Below, piece by piece: positions 18,272-27,608 of a stretch of DNA of 64,000 nt. Below the pieces are notes generated by a model that was given only the letters and a program-made list of their open reading frames with translations, ran no database searches and was not told the DNA's origin. A program made the translations under genes and the position numbers. The stretch's first letter is position 1. Every line of letters begins with the position of its first letter. This DNA is from JABDMH01 sp965223165 (GTDB taxonomy: Bacteria; Bacteroidota; Bacteroidia; Chitinophagales; Saprospiraceae): contig CBDCVQ010000003.1 in assembly GCA_965223165.1 (NCBI GenBank), positions 1-64,000 of the forward strand, written 5' to 3'.

Positions 18272-19612
18272 TCAAACCACCGGCTCCCAACCGGGTGCAT
18301 ATGCTCTGGACCAGAAGGCTTGGGCCGCGGGATTGTCCAAAATATGGCCATTGCTCGGATCGATGTGCAAGGTGGTGCCAGACCGTTGCGCGATGTTACC
18401 TAGCTGACAGAGGAGCGTGCTCTTGTGACCGCCATCAATGTCGGAGGCCAGGGTACGGCCCTGCGTGATAGCGTCATGAAAGTTCTGGAAGTGAAAAGCA
18501 TCCAACTTCTGTGAGGGGTTCATCTTGTTGCGCGGGTCGACTACGATGTCGTTCGGGACCTCCTTGACCAGCTCATTCTTCAGATCGTAGATCTTGTACG
18601 AGTTGCCCGATTCGATCAGCAACGAACCCTCTTCGCCATAAAACATGACCCCTACGCCGGTTCCTTCGACACTGCGACCATTGCAGCTCCGTCCCTCCCA
18701 GGTCATGCAGGTGCCGTTGTCAAACTCGAACGTCATCACCTGCGTATCCGGAGTTTCCCAGTCATCCTGATATCGATAGCGACCACCGGCCGAGGTAGCT
18801 TTCGTAGGAAAGTCCACCTGGAGGCCCCACCGCATCAAGTCTACCATGTGGGTACCGTTGTTTAGAGCTTCGCCGGTGCCCCAGTTCCATAGCCAGTGCC
18901 AGTTGTAGTGGATCAGATTGTCCTTGTATGGTCGACGGGGGGCTGGGCCTTGCCAGAGGTCATAGTCCAGCCACTCCGGTACGGTGGTGTCCTTGCCGGT
19001 GCCGATACTACCCCGATTGTTGCTATACCAGCCCTTGGCAAAGTAGGGGCGGCCGATCGTGCCCTGATGTACTTCGTCGATGGCCTGCATCACATTGGGC
19101 CAGGATCGTCGCTGATTGCCCATTTGAATGGCATTGCCATATTTTTTTTGTGCCTGCACCAGCATCTCACCTTCGTGAGGATTGTGGCTGCATGGCTTCT
19201 CCAGGTAGACGTGCTTGCCGGCTTGTGAAGCCAGTAGCGCAGCAGGCGCATGCCAGTGGTCCGGTGCCGCGATCACGAGCGCATCTACGGCATCATCCCC
19301 AAGCGAGGTGCGAAAGTCCGGGGCCGACTTGGGCTTCGTGGACTGGATTTCAGCGACGGCGGCGATACATCTTTCTGTGGCACGACGATCGACATCCGAA
19401 ATGTAGGCCACCTCAAAATTTGGCTGCAGGGCAAAATTGGTCGCCAGGGCCCGTCCGCGGCTATTGACCCCCATCACCGAGAGTGTCACCCGGTCATTGG
19501 CGCCTAGGATTTTTGCATAGCTTTTTGCCGAGGCGGTAGTCAGCGACCCACCTACACTAATGACCGCGGTGCCGCCCACTGCTTGCTTGATGAATTTGCG
19601 TCTTGTTGGCAT
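18272..19612 (-). CDS. Gfo/Idh/MocA-family oxidoreductase with Tat-like leader
   Basis: A 446-residue dehydrogenase-like protein exported by a twin-arginine-type leader (PTRRKFIKQAVGGTAVISVGG). The Rossmann domain has VMGVNSRGRALATNF and the catalytic-loop YLEKPCSHNP. The C-terminal domain includes WNWGTGEALNNGTHMVDLMRWG and the protein ends AYAPGWEPVV, an ending shared in form (PGWE) with the Gfo/Idh protein at 36264. Exported members of this family often act on glycoside substrates with tightly bound NAD. Its stop lies at the edge of the tandem repeat array. The next leftward gene upstream is another Gfo/Idh member about 190 bases away. Confidence 0.92.
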   Translation of the reverse strand: MPTRRKFIKQAVGGTAVISVGGSLTTASAKSYAKILGANDRVTLSVMGVNSRGRALATNFALQPNFEVAYISDVDRRATERCIAAVAEIQSTKPKSAPDFRTSLGDDAVDALVIAAPDHWHAPAALLASQAGKHVYLEKPCSHNPHEGEMLVQAQKKYGNAIQMGNQRRSWPNVMQAIDEVHQGTIGRPYFAKGWYSNNRGSIGTGKDTTVPEWLDYDLWQGPAPRRPYKDNLIHYNWHWLWNWGTGEALNNGTHMVDLMRWGLQVDFPTKATSAGGRYRYQDDWETPDTQVMTFEFDNGTCMTWEGRSCNGRSVEGTGVGVMFYGEEGSLLIESGNSYKIYDLKNELVKEVPNDIVVDPRNKMNPSQKLDAFHFQNFHDAITQGRTLASDIDGGHKSTLLCQLGNIAQRSGTTLHIDPSNGHILDNPAAQAFWSRAYAPGWEPVV

Positions 19613-19803
19613 GATGTTCCTTTAGGTTGAAAATGAAGAATGCTAAAATCCAGTGTTTTGTCTGATCAATCAAGTATACGATGGGGCTTGAGTTTTTTGT
19701 CCCCCATCAAAGAGGGCAAATCGCGCATAACCTTTGCTATGTGTCGACAGGTCTCAAGATCGGATGAGGTGCAGCCACCACACTGACAACTGGGTTGCCC
19801 CAC

Positions 19804-20817
19804 TTATCTGCCGGATTCTGCGTCAGCCTCCGCCATCACCTCGTCCAAGGTTACTGCTGCACCGTTGCGCTCCTTGCTGACATCGGCCGCGGCCATGAAG
19901 GCAAAGATCTCGATGGTCTCTGCGGGTGGTATCGGGGCCACGCCCGTGTCAAAATATTTGACAATCTCCTCGACCAGGGGTCGGTACCCGTTGTACGGGC
20001 CCAGCAACACATTTCCCTCGGTGGTAAAGGCCCTGCCGCCGTACGCATGCTTGCCGGAGCGCGTGCCTCTGAACGTGCCCATGCGGCCGTCCTCCCAAAC
20101 ACCCACGACCATATCCGTGTCCTTGGTATGTACGCGACTGACCTGCTCGCAGCCGGTACCCATCACCGTGTACAGGGTCTCCACGCCATGCACGCCATAC
20201 CAGAACAAGTCCGGATGCGTCTGTTCGATGCTGGCCGGACTGAAGGCCTCTGCGCCCACCACGGTGGCCTCATCCAGGGCTTCCAGCCCTTTGATATATC
20301 GAAGGGAGGAGGCGGACCACACCTCGACACCCGCTTCTTGGGCCAAAGCAAAAATCTTGATCGCATCGGACAAGGAGGCGGCAATCGGCTTGTCGATAAA
20401 TACCCGCTTGCCAGCCGCCAGGACCTCCGAGGCCTGCTCCAAGTGCAATCGGCCATCGTTGGTCTCGAGCAGCACCACATCTACCTGGTCCAGAAGATCG
20501 GCAATGGATGCTACGATTTCCACCCCAAGACCTTTCATCTCTTCCGTATAGCGCGGGATCCGCGACACGCTAGATTCGATGTCGCGACTACCATGGGGAT
20601 ACGCCGCCACTACCTGGTAGCCGAGCATGTCCGGCTCACCGCTGTTGATGACCTTACTAAAGGCCACGCTGTGCGAGGTATCTAATCCGATGACGCCGAC
20701 GCGCTTACCGGCTTCGGTTTTCTCGGCTGCCTTCCAGCTAGCTCCCTGGCTCGCGACTAAGCCAGCCATCGTAGCTCGTTTGATAAAATCGCGACGTGAC
20801 GGTGTTGCTTTTTCCAT
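19804..20817 (-). CDS. Gfo/Idh/MocA-family oxidoreductase with Tat-like leader
   Basis: A 337-residue NAD-dependent-oxidoreductase-like protein. The start at 20817 was preferred over an in-frame upstream start at 20925 because it yields MEKATPSRRDFIKRATMAG, a twin-arginine-type leader. After the leader come VGVIGLDTSHSVAFSKVIN (Rossmann loop, lacking the usual GxGxxG) and VFIDKPIAASLSDA (catalytic-loop Lys). The altered dinucleotide loop suggests weak or unusual cofactor binding. It probably shares a transcript with the leftward Gfo/Idh gene that follows. A 158-base region separates it from the divergent beta-barrel gene at 20976. Confidence 0.88.
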   Translation of the reverse strand: MEKATPSRRDFIKRATMAGLVASQGASWKAAEKTEAGKRVGVIGLDTSHSVAFSKVINSGEPDMLGYQVVAAYPHGSRDIESSVSRIPRYTEEMKGLGVEIVASIADLLDQVDVVLLETNDGRLHLEQASEVLAAGKRVFIDKPIAASLSDAIKIFALAQEAGVEVWSASSLRYIKGLEALDEATVVGAEAFSPASIEQTHPDLFWYGVHGVETLYTVMGTGCEQVSRVHTKDTDMVVGVWEDGRMGTFRGTRSGKHAYGGRAFTTEGNVLLGPYNGYRPLVEEIVKYFDTGVAPIPPAETIEIFAFMAAADVSKERNGAAVTLDEVMAEADAESGR

Positions 20818-20975
20818 GGACTCAACAGATGACGACTGAGATAATTGTAAAATACTTCCACTGAAAATTCGTCTTCCTCTCGAAGATAATGTTAAAAGGC
20901 CGTTAATACCAACGGTCAGCGCCATCGCCCTGGCAGCAAAGTGTAGCTACAACTCGTAAGAGTTTCTGAAATCAT

Positions 20976-21638
20976 ATGTTAACCCAACTACGCTCCCAAA
21001 TCATCTGCGGCATGCTATTGGTCGCAGGCCCCGCAATTGCCCAGGATTCTGGCGAAAGTGAACCGTCACGTTTTGAGATTGGTCTCAATATCACAAATGT
21101 AATGGCCAATTTTTTTAATTCGGATTTCCCCCGAAGTGACTTCGACCAATATTCAATCGGTCTAAAACTCTTCAAGCAAGATGGTAAATCGGCCTTTCGT
21201 GCCCATCTCGGTGGCAGTTATGCAGATGGGCTAGACTCCGACCTGTTTGGCACCTTTACCCGCTCCAATCAAAACCGATCCATTAGGGCAAAGCTCGGCT
21301 GGGAATGGCACCGTCCTATAATCCCTCGATTCCTGATGATCTATGGTGTGGACGCGCTTGCTGCCTGGTCCATCAACCAGGGATCCACCTCAAGTGTGAC
21401 CGGAGATGTGTTGACCGAGCAAATGCAAATTGACCTGGGTGCTGCACTTTTCTTGGGATTCAGGTACGAGCTTGGAAAGCGGTTCTCTATCACGACTGAA
21501 AGTGCTCTCAGCACCATATGGACAAAACGCGATCGCTTTGTCACTGAAAATGGACAGGACAGGCAGATCATTGATGCAAGGACCCTATCCATCAGCCACA
21601 CCTTGCCCGTGTCTCTCTATCTCTACTTCAAACTGTGA
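20976..21638 (+). CDS. Predicted outer-membrane beta-barrel protein, family not recognised
   Basis: A 220-residue protein with a signal peptide (QIICGMLLVAGPAIAQ) and alternating hydrophobic/polar strands. It ends in SLYLYFKL, the aromatic-rich terminal strand expected of an outer-membrane barrel. No named family was recognised. It resembles the next gene: both have FxxxGLN(I/V)T after the signal, then a YxxxL strand and an ADGxDS stretch, so the pair looks like an old tandem duplication. The stop overlaps the next start by one base, pointing to translational coupling, and a MauG-type peroxidase follows. Confidence 0.75.
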   Translation: MLTQLRSQIICGMLLVAGPAIAQDSGESEPSRFEIGLNITNVMANFFNSDFPRSDFDQYSIGLKLFKQDGKSAFRAHLGGSYADGLDSDLFGTFTRSNQNRSIRAKLGWEWHRPIIPRFLMIYGVDALAAWSINQGSTSSVTGDVLTEQMQIDLGAALFLGFRYELGKRFSITTESALSTIWTKRDRFVTENGQDRQIIDARTLSISHTLPVSLYLYFKL

Positions 21639-22210
21639 TGCGTATGCTAGTGCGTAATACTCCATGGGTGCTAAGCCTCTTGCTCCTAATGTTGGCCAAT
21701 CCTGCGCATGCACAATCAGTGGTGCTGCCCGAGAAGGGATTTCGCGAGGTGGGCTTGAATGTGACTGGATTAATCGGACAGATCGTGCCATTTAATCGAG
21801 GGGGAGGCAAAATTGGGCCCTACGGGCTCAGCCTTCACGCGATCAGCCCCAAGGGGCGTGGCATTCGATTCAGTATCGGCGCTGCTTTGGCCGATGGCAA
21901 TGATTCACGCAATAACACTCGCATCAACCTACTTATTGGCAAGGAAAAGCGAAAGCCGATGAGTGAGAAATTCACGTTGAGAAAGGGCACATTCCTTTAT
22001 TATACCGGTGGGGATTTTAATTCGCCAATTCTCTCGAGCGACATTAATAATGACACGGCAGGTTTGGCCATTGGACGGGGTATTGCATACCACCCCTTTG
22101 AACACGTCAGCATATCCGCAGAAGCGCTGTTGTACATCGGCATAGTTTCAGAAGCCGGCCAGATTGTGCTATTGCCGCCCCTCGGCGTCAATCTAAATGT
22201 TAAATTTTGA
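21638..22210 (+). CDS. Predicted outer-membrane beta-barrel protein, paralogue of the preceding gene
   Basis: A 190-residue protein starting at the ATG whose first base is the last base of the previous stop (TGATG); another in-frame ATG lies two codons later. It has a signal peptide (WVLSLLLLMLANPAHAQ) and then strands such as REVGLNVTGLIGQIV and GLSLHAISPKGRG. It ends in GVNLNVKF with a C-terminal Phe. No known family was recognised. Its likeness to the upstream gene is limited to short matched motifs. Confidence 0.72.
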   Translation: MRMLVRNTPWVLSLLLLMLANPAHAQSVVLPEKGFREVGLNVTGLIGQIVPFNRGGGKIGPYGLSLHAISPKGRGIRFSIGAALADGNDSRNNTRINLLIGKEKRKPMSEKFTLRKGTFLYYTGGDFNSPILSSDINNDTAGLAIGRGIAYHPFEHVSISAEALLYIGIVSEAGQIVLLPPLGVNLNVKF

Positions 22211-22248
22211 CATAGCCATCACAAATAAAGTTCTTATACGTTACCACC

Positions 22249-23469
22249 ATGAAACTACATCACAAAACTATCATGCAAGCCCTCCGAAATTTCCTATTCT
22301 TAGGATTGATAGCACTCAGTGCATCTTGCCAGAAAAATCCAGAAATCACTTCCGGCAAAGAGATTGTCCTAGATCTTCCCGAACATTATACTTATACAGA
22401 GCACCACATTCCTGATCAGTTCCTCCAGCACCAGGCCACAAGTGCCCTCGCCTTGGCTTTTGGCATGGAGGCCAGCACCATGGAGCTATTTCAGGGTTTT
22501 GGCGAAGCTGATAGGGACTTGTTTGTCGGCAACCTTCTAAGAGGTAGAGGGCTATCCCACATTTCCAACGCCGGCGCCCAACTCGGTCGGGTGCTTTTTT
22601 ACGACCCCAGATTGAGCCTGAATAACCTGGTGTCCTGTGCCAGTTGCCATGACCAGTCTGCCGCTTTTGCCGACGCTCGGAAGCAGTCCGAAGGCTTTGA
22701 AGGCAGAAAGACAAAGCGCAATTCGATGGCGATCTTGAATGTGGGTATGAATCAGAATATGTTCTGGGATTCTCGATCTCCCACCGTACGTGACCTAGTG
22801 CTGCGGCCGGTGCAAGATCATATCGAGATGGGCATGGAGTCCCTGCCGTACCTCGAAAAGAAATTGGCTAAAACCAATTATTATCCAGCGCTATTTTCGC
22901 AGGCTTATGACACACCGGAGGTCACCAGCGACAAGATCGCAGATGCCCTTACCCAATTTCTCGCCTCGATGACGACTTTTCGATCCAAATTTGATCTGGA
23001 CCGGGAAGACTTCACCCCAGCCGAAATAAGGGGCGAAGCAATTTTCTTCTCCGCGCGGGCGAAATGTGGTTCCTGCCACACAGGACCTAATCTTGCCGCA
23101 CCGGACTTTCCCGGTGGGGAGTATGGTGGCCCCTCCGTGGCCGGTACCGCCAATATTGGCCTGGACATACGCTACCAGGATCCCGGCAAGGGTCAGGGAA
23201 AATTTAGAATTCCCTCCCTTCGCAATGTGGAGCTGACGGCTCCCTATATGCATGACGGCAGATTTGAAACGCTCATGCAGGTGATTGACCACTATGACCA
23301 TGGTGTGAAGTCCCACCAAGCCTTGGATGAAAAGCTAAAGGGGCCCTCTGGCCTGCCACAAAGACTGCACTTGTCTCCATCTGAAAAAACGGACTTGATA
23401 GCATTCCTGCATACCTTGACAGACCATCACCTGGTAGAGGACGAAAGGTTCTCGAACCCGTTTAGGTAG
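22249..23469 (+). CDS. Dihaem cytochrome c peroxidase (MauG/CCP family), lipoprotein
   Basis: A 406-residue periplasmic protein that binds two c-type haems and either reduces hydrogen peroxide or, like MauG, oxidises a partner. The lipoprotein signal ends LSASCQ, and haem-attachment motifs are CASCH at 130-134 and CGSCH at 273-277. FYDPRLS upstream of the first haem and LRNVELTAPYMHDGRFETL near the C-terminus (distal haem Met region) are typical. It follows the two beta-barrel genes by about 38 bases and may share their transcript. Confidence 0.94.
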   Translation: MKLHHKTIMQALRNFLFLGLIALSASCQKNPEITSGKEIVLDLPEHYTYTEHHIPDQFLQHQATSALALAFGMEASTMELFQGFGEADRDLFVGNLLRGRGLSHISNAGAQLGRVLFYDPRLSLNNLVSCASCHDQSAAFADARKQSEGFEGRKTKRNSMAILNVGMNQNMFWDSRSPTVRDLVLRPVQDHIEMGMESLPYLEKKLAKTNYYPALFSQAYDTPEVTSDKIADALTQFLASMTTFRSKFDLDREDFTPAEIRGEAIFFSARAKCGSCHTGPNLAAPDFPGGEYGGPSVAGTANIGLDIRYQDPGKGQGKFRIPSLRNVELTAPYMHDGRFETLMQVIDHYDHGVKSHQALDEKLKGPSGLPQRLHLSPSEKTDLIAFLHTLTDHHLVEDERFSNPFR

Positions 23470-23609
23470 AGACCTATCGACGTTTTCGATGCTTTGCCGC
23501 CGGGAGGCGTAAGCCCAGGTGGAGGGAAACACACACATCATTTCGGGCCTGCCGCACGCCGGAAGCAGGGTCAGGTATCGACCACCTACATTGACTATCT
23601 TTCGATGCT

Positions 23610-23731
23610 ATGAATATCAATCCGGCAGTCGATGCATATCTAGCCAAGAAAGATCATCCGATGACGCCTGAAATACAGCGCGTCCGAGAGATTGTACTTG
23701 CCACGGATGACCGCATCACCGAGACCATTAA
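23610..23731 (+). pseudogene. DUF1801-domain protein, N-terminal fragment split by an IS
   Basis: Forty codons from the ATG at 23610 read MNINPAVDAYLAKKDHPM to DDRITETI, the start of a DUF1801 (YdhG-like) protein. The frame is interrupted at the TTAA target by the insertion sequence. Joining base 23731 to base 25802, with one TTAA kept, gives a continuous frame of 121 residues (ETI-KWSAPTFMYKG), a normal length for the family. The gene was therefore intact before insertion. Confidence 0.88.
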
Positions 23732-25797
23732 CCCGACTTGGCTAAGCTCACACGTAAGTTTCAGAAAACCAATGAGATAGGAAATCAGTGGTACACTACA
23801 TATTTTTTCAGAGCAGTCTGAGTGTTGTTGGTGCCGGTGGCATTATAGATTTGGCGGACTTCGTTGATGGGGGTAGAGGGTTTACGTAGGTGAATGACTT
23901 TTTTGTCAGTAGGCAGTTCAACAGTTTGAATGGTTTGGGTATTCATTATCCTAACGATATTGTTCCAGTCGTAGTTGAGATTAGCATTTTTGAGCATATA
24001 CCTGATGGTATTGACTAACTGGTAGGCAAGAATGGTAAGATAAATATGAGCTTCAATTCTTTGGTCTTTTTGATGGTACACCGGCCTGATGTTTAGATCT
24101 GACTTTAGGCAGCGAAAGGTAGCTTCCACTTCTCTGATGGTATTATATATATCCCACAATTTAGATTCAGAAGGATTGTCATAATTCGTTCTGATAAAGT
24201 AGACGCCATTGGTTTTATCGTCCTTAGTTTGATCTGATTTTTCAGACCAGGTGATTTGGGTAGCGACTCCATTTTCTTGGGCAACTTTGATGACATATCT
24301 AGAGGAAATACGGTTGTGTTTCTGTTTCGCCCTTCCAATACGCTCCCATACCTTGTTGATGGATTTAGTGCCCCCTTTGGTAAAAATAGCTTTCTGGATA
24401 ACACTCAGATCTTGTTCATACCGTTGCTTGAGTTTGGTGTGCATGGATTGCTCCTTTTTCCTTTTGGCCTCACTTTGCACGTACATCCAGGTATCCGGAT
24501 AACCCTGGGGCTGAAAGATGGCTAGTTCCACTTGATTCTTTTGTCTATCGGTAAGTCGAATTATTTTCGAGCTAGACTCCTCCACAGGGTGATCTTTTGG
24601 TCGCTTTCGAGAGACGCAAACGTATTTATACCCTTTTTCCCTCACCATAGTTAGGTTGTCTTCAGTAGCAATACCGGCATCTATCACAATTGTTTGATCC
24701 GGCCTGGAAGGAGAATATTTCTTTAGATCTTCAATCATATCAGACAAAGTACCAGTGTCTGGTGTGTTGCCTTCGTATATTCTGGAGTGTCTGATAAAGC
24801 CCTGCGCATTAATAACGCCGGTAAAAACAACCAATGGACAGTCATTTCTTTTCTCCTTACTCTTGCCATACTTGGCAATCTTACTATGATCTTTACGTGA
24901 TTCAAAGTAAGTATTGCTGATATCAAAAATAACCAGCTTATCATTTAGGTCAAACATATCAGTAATGCGATGGTATAAAAACTGGTCTATGGATTCCCTA
25001 TGCTTGTAAAGCAGGTCAGATATGGCATACAGTTGTTTATGTGTAATTATTTGATGGTGACCGAAGCAAGCAGCCAGCTCACTATTCATCTGGAGGATTT
25101 GTGCGGTCTTATGCTCCGAAGAACAGAAAATCGCTCGGGCCGCAATGCTGATCAAAGCTTTGCGAATTTCACTTTGGGTCATGCCAACCGACCGCATGCA
25201 TTGTTCTAATTGTAGCTTGTCAAGTACTTGCTTGCAAAGGTGCTCCACTCCAAAGGTCTTCACATCACCAACTTCCAACCCTTTGAGGTCAACGTTGTGA
25301 AACTCTGCTTTGGCAGGGGCAGGGGGGATCGATGTAGGGGGATGCTCAGCCTGCTGATATTTAATACAATACTTCTCATAGTAAAAAAGTGCCAGGTCAA
25401 GCAAAGGCTTTGCCGGACTCTCAGGAAATAATTCCGGATGGCCAAATATCTTGGACTTCAAAATGTTGAGGACAACATTTCTGTTCTGTTTATCTCTAAG
25501 CAAGGGATCAGATCCCAGATATAGAATAGCCCTTTGCTTTACTTTGCCATCTACCCTGGCCGCCTGGGCTAGAGTATACTGGAAAAAGATCTTACTGTCT
25601 TTGCTACGTTGCTTTTTGACCTCCCTAATAAACATGTGAGTAAAGGTACGGAGCCATGCGCACATATACAAGTACCGTACCTCACTACAAATGAGATCCC
25701 AACAAACCAAACACTGATAATCAACCCGTTAAATTGTCCGAAAGGCTGAAAAAAGATCAATTTTGTCGATTTCTACCCCTGCGCCAGCCAAGTCGGG
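23732..25797 (-). mobile_element. IS1634-like insertion sequence, complete, 2066 bp
   Basis: Ends are exact 12-base inverted repeats, CCCGACTTGGCT at 23732-23743 and its complement at 25786-25797. They are flanked by a direct TTAA duplication at 23728-23731 and 25798-25801. The single transposase gene is read leftwards and fills most of the element. Removing the element and one TTAA restores the interrupted DUF1801 gene in frame, which proves the borders. The CCC ends and TTAA target resemble the IS1380/piggyBac style more than the 5-6-bp targets usually listed for IS1634. Confidence 0.93.
23785..25635 (-). CDS. IS1634-family DDE transposase
   Basis: A 616-residue transposase starting at MFIREVKKQRSKDSKIF; an in-frame upstream start at 25710 would add an unlikely 25 residues. 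The N-terminal part (YTLAQAARVDGKVKQRAILYLG) is typical of IS1634 proteins. Catalytic residues appear as Asp in IFDISNTYF, Asp in VIDAGIATEDN, and Glu in REVEATFRCLK, which keeps the E-x6-K spacing of the IS4 superfamily. The frame is complete, so the element may still be active. Base composition is more AT-rich than neighbouring genes, as expected for a recent arrival. Confidence 0.92.
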   Translation of the reverse strand: MFIREVKKQRSKDSKIFFQYTLAQAARVDGKVKQRAILYLGSDPLLRDKQNRNVVLNILKSKIFGHPELFPESPAKPLLDLALFYYEKYCIKYQQAEHPPTSIPPAPAKAEFHNVDLKGLEVGDVKTFGVEHLCKQVLDKLQLEQCMRSVGMTQSEIRKALISIAARAIFCSSEHKTAQILQMNSELAACFGHHQIITHKQLYAISDLLYKHRESIDQFLYHRITDMFDLNDKLVIFDISNTYFESRKDHSKIAKYGKSKEKRNDCPLVVFTGVINAQGFIRHSRIYEGNTPDTGTLSDMIEDLKKYSPSRPDQTIVIDAGIATEDNLTMVREKGYKYVCVSRKRPKDHPVEESSSKIIRLTDRQKNQVELAIFQPQGYPDTWMYVQSEAKRKKEQSMHTKLKQRYEQDLSVIQKAIFTKGGTKSINKVWERIGRAKQKHNRISSRYVIKVAQENGVATQITWSEKSDQTKDDKTNGVYFIRTNYDNPSESKLWDIYNTIREVEATFRCLKSDLNIRPVYHQKDQRIEAHIYLTILAYQLVNTIRYMLKNANLNYDWNNIVRIMNTQTIQTVELPTDKKVIHLRKPSTPINEVRQIYNATGTNNTQTALKKYVVYH

Positions 25798-25799
25798 TT

Positions 25800-26045
25800 A
25801 AGTGGAGTGCGCCCACCTTCATGTACAAAGGGAACATCGCCTCGTATTTCATGAATGCCAAGAAATTTGTCAGCCTGATGTTTCACAAAGGGGCCATGAT
25901 CGAAGACCCAGGGGAGCTCTTGGAAGGCGATGGCAAAGAGGCCCGGGTAGCCCGATTTGCGGACCTAGCTGACATCGAAGCCAAAAAGCCAGCGCTGGAG
26001 GCAGTGATCCGGGCGTGGATCACAATGCGTGATGAGGCTGGTTAA
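25800..26045 (+). pseudogene. DUF1801-domain protein, C-terminal fragment split by an IS
   Basis: Eighty-one codons and a stop reading KWSAPTFMYKGNIASYFM to AWITMRDEAG, the remainder of the DUF1801 domain. Translation starting inside the insertion sequence at 25734 would fuse about 20 IS-derived residues to it, but the first half of the domain is lost, so a working protein is unlikely. The stop lies 6 bases from the stop of the convergent BNR-repeat gene. Confidence 0.87.
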
Positions 26046-26051
26046 GCCAAA

Positions 26052-27362
26052 CTACGGTCGGTCGATCCAATATTTGATGCGGGTATCGTAGTCCGTGTAG
26101 TGCACGTAGCGATGGTTTTCCATCCAGAGCACCACCGTGGGTGCTCCGTCCGTCATTCCTTTGGCCACATATGGTCGGACCTGATCTGCTGCAGAATGCT
26201 GTGTGAGGGGTTCGATGGACCAGCTTTTGCCTCCATCGGACGTCGTACGCTTTTCGATCTCAAATGTGCCATTGATCTGCCGAGAGAGAAATATCACCCG
26301 GGGATCATCGGGGTGAATGCTCATATTGCCATGATAGTGAGGCTCTCGCTCCACCACCGTGGGTGGAGTCTGTGGAAACCACCGTCCCGCCTGGCAAATC
26401 TCGTGATCCTCCCAGCGACCATTTTCCGGATCGTAAGCGGCATAGCGGTATCGATGATCCATTTCCTCCGGGTGCCGGGTATAGAGTATCACAGGTCGTC
26501 CGTCCTCGTCTGCCGTCATGTCCGCCAGCCAGGCCCGACCGCTGCGCTCGTTTGGCCGGTAGACCAGCGACCCCTCCTCGGGTGCAAACGGTAGATCCTG
26601 CACGTCGGAGATCTTTGATCCATCCGCCCTCCAGAAGGCACCCTCCTCATAGTAGCAATAGTACACCCCGTTGAAGGGTTCGTTGCGCGGGTGTCCATCG
26701 GTATAACTGAGGTGGATGCGAGATCCACCGTCGGAGTGATACTTCACGTATGGACGATTGCCGGGATCAAAGACTTGCGGGCTGATGATCACCTTTTGAC
26801 CGGACCAGGTCTGGCCGCCATCGTCTGACCAAATCATGTTAGGCTTAAAGCCGATCCAACGTCCAAAACAATAAAGCCTGTCTGCCTCAGATTTGAGCAC
26901 GTAGGGATTGGCGTACGTATAGGTCTCGCGCGGAAACGCTGCCAGGAGATTGCCAAAATTGGGTTTGATCACCACATTGTCGGAAAACGAAGAAAGCTCG
27001 CCACCCACATCGCTGACACTATATACCAGCCCCTTCTTCGAACTGTGCCAAGTATAGAACGCAGCAAATCGACCATCACCCAATCGTACGAAGGCCGGGT
27101 TGTTGTGATCATCGATCTCCATCTCCGGGAAGAGGATACGCGTCTCCACCCGCTCACTAGCGAGATCAAGTCGGGCAATTTCCACGGACCCATCTTTTTT
27201 CACCCAGCCCGTCATGATCTGCCCGTCATCCAGGTGGATGGCACGAGGATCAGAAAACCAGCACCAAGCCCCATCGTCGGTGATCGAGCCAGTTTGACCC
27301 ACTGCGGGCAAAAGGCCCATTGACCAATAGCAGGCTAAGCAAAGAAGAATCGAGTTTCGCAT
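26052..27362 (-). CDS. BNR-repeat-containing exported protein (BNR_4 type)
   Basis: A 436-residue secreted protein of the sialidase-like propeller class. The start at 27362 gives the signal peptide MRNSILLCLACYWSMGLLPAVGQ; an open extension to 27653 has no such signal. Then come DDGAWCWFSDPRAIHL and GQIMTGWVKKDGSVEIARLD, the opening of BNR_4 proteins. Later Asp-box-like turns are SDDGGQTWSG and TSDGGKSWSIEPL. Related proteins sit in polysaccharide lyase and sulfatase loci. The catalytic activity, if any, is not clear. Confidence 0.87.
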   Translation of the reverse strand: MRNSILLCLACYWSMGLLPAVGQTGSITDDGAWCWFSDPRAIHLDDGQIMTGWVKKDGSVEIARLDLASERVETRILFPEMEIDDHNNPAFVRLGDGRFAAFYTWHSSKKGLVYSVSDVGGELSSFSDNVVIKPNFGNLLAAFPRETYTYANPYVLKSEADRLYCFGRWIGFKPNMIWSDDGGQTWSGQKVIISPQVFDPGNRPYVKYHSDGGSRIHLSYTDGHPRNEPFNGVYYCYYEEGAFWRADGSKISDVQDLPFAPEEGSLVYRPNERSGRAWLADMTADEDGRPVILYTRHPEEMDHRYRYAAYDPENGRWEDHEICQAGRWFPQTPPTVVEREPHYHGNMSIHPDDPRVIFLSRQINGTFEIEKRTTSDGGKSWSIEPLTQHSAADQVRPYVAKGMTDGAPTVVLWMENHRYVHYTDYDTRIKYWIDRP

Positions 27363-27608
27363 AGACCTAAAATAGCAAGATAAACGCAGTGCCACCATCT
27401 GCAATGTGCTGCCGCCCAGTTGCGAGCCCCGAGCCATCCTACTGGATTTGCCATTGAGCAGGCATCCGACCCCAGACCCCTGCATGGTTGAGCATGCCGC
27501 TATGCGCGTCCCAGCTAAGGGCCGGCGAGTAGCTCCCACGAAGCTTACAAAATGACTACTTTCGAGGAGCGGGTCTTCAATAAATGTGAGGATCCTCCAT
27601 CGCATTCC

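Noticed and set aside
19795..20685. Rightward 296-codon frame opposite a Gfo/Idh gene
   Set aside because: Antisense shadow of a gene with clear motifs.
25734..26045. A 103-codon gene starting inside the IS1634-like element
   Set aside because: Its first 22 codons are IS end sequence; the remainder is the C-terminal half of the interrupted DUF1801 gene.
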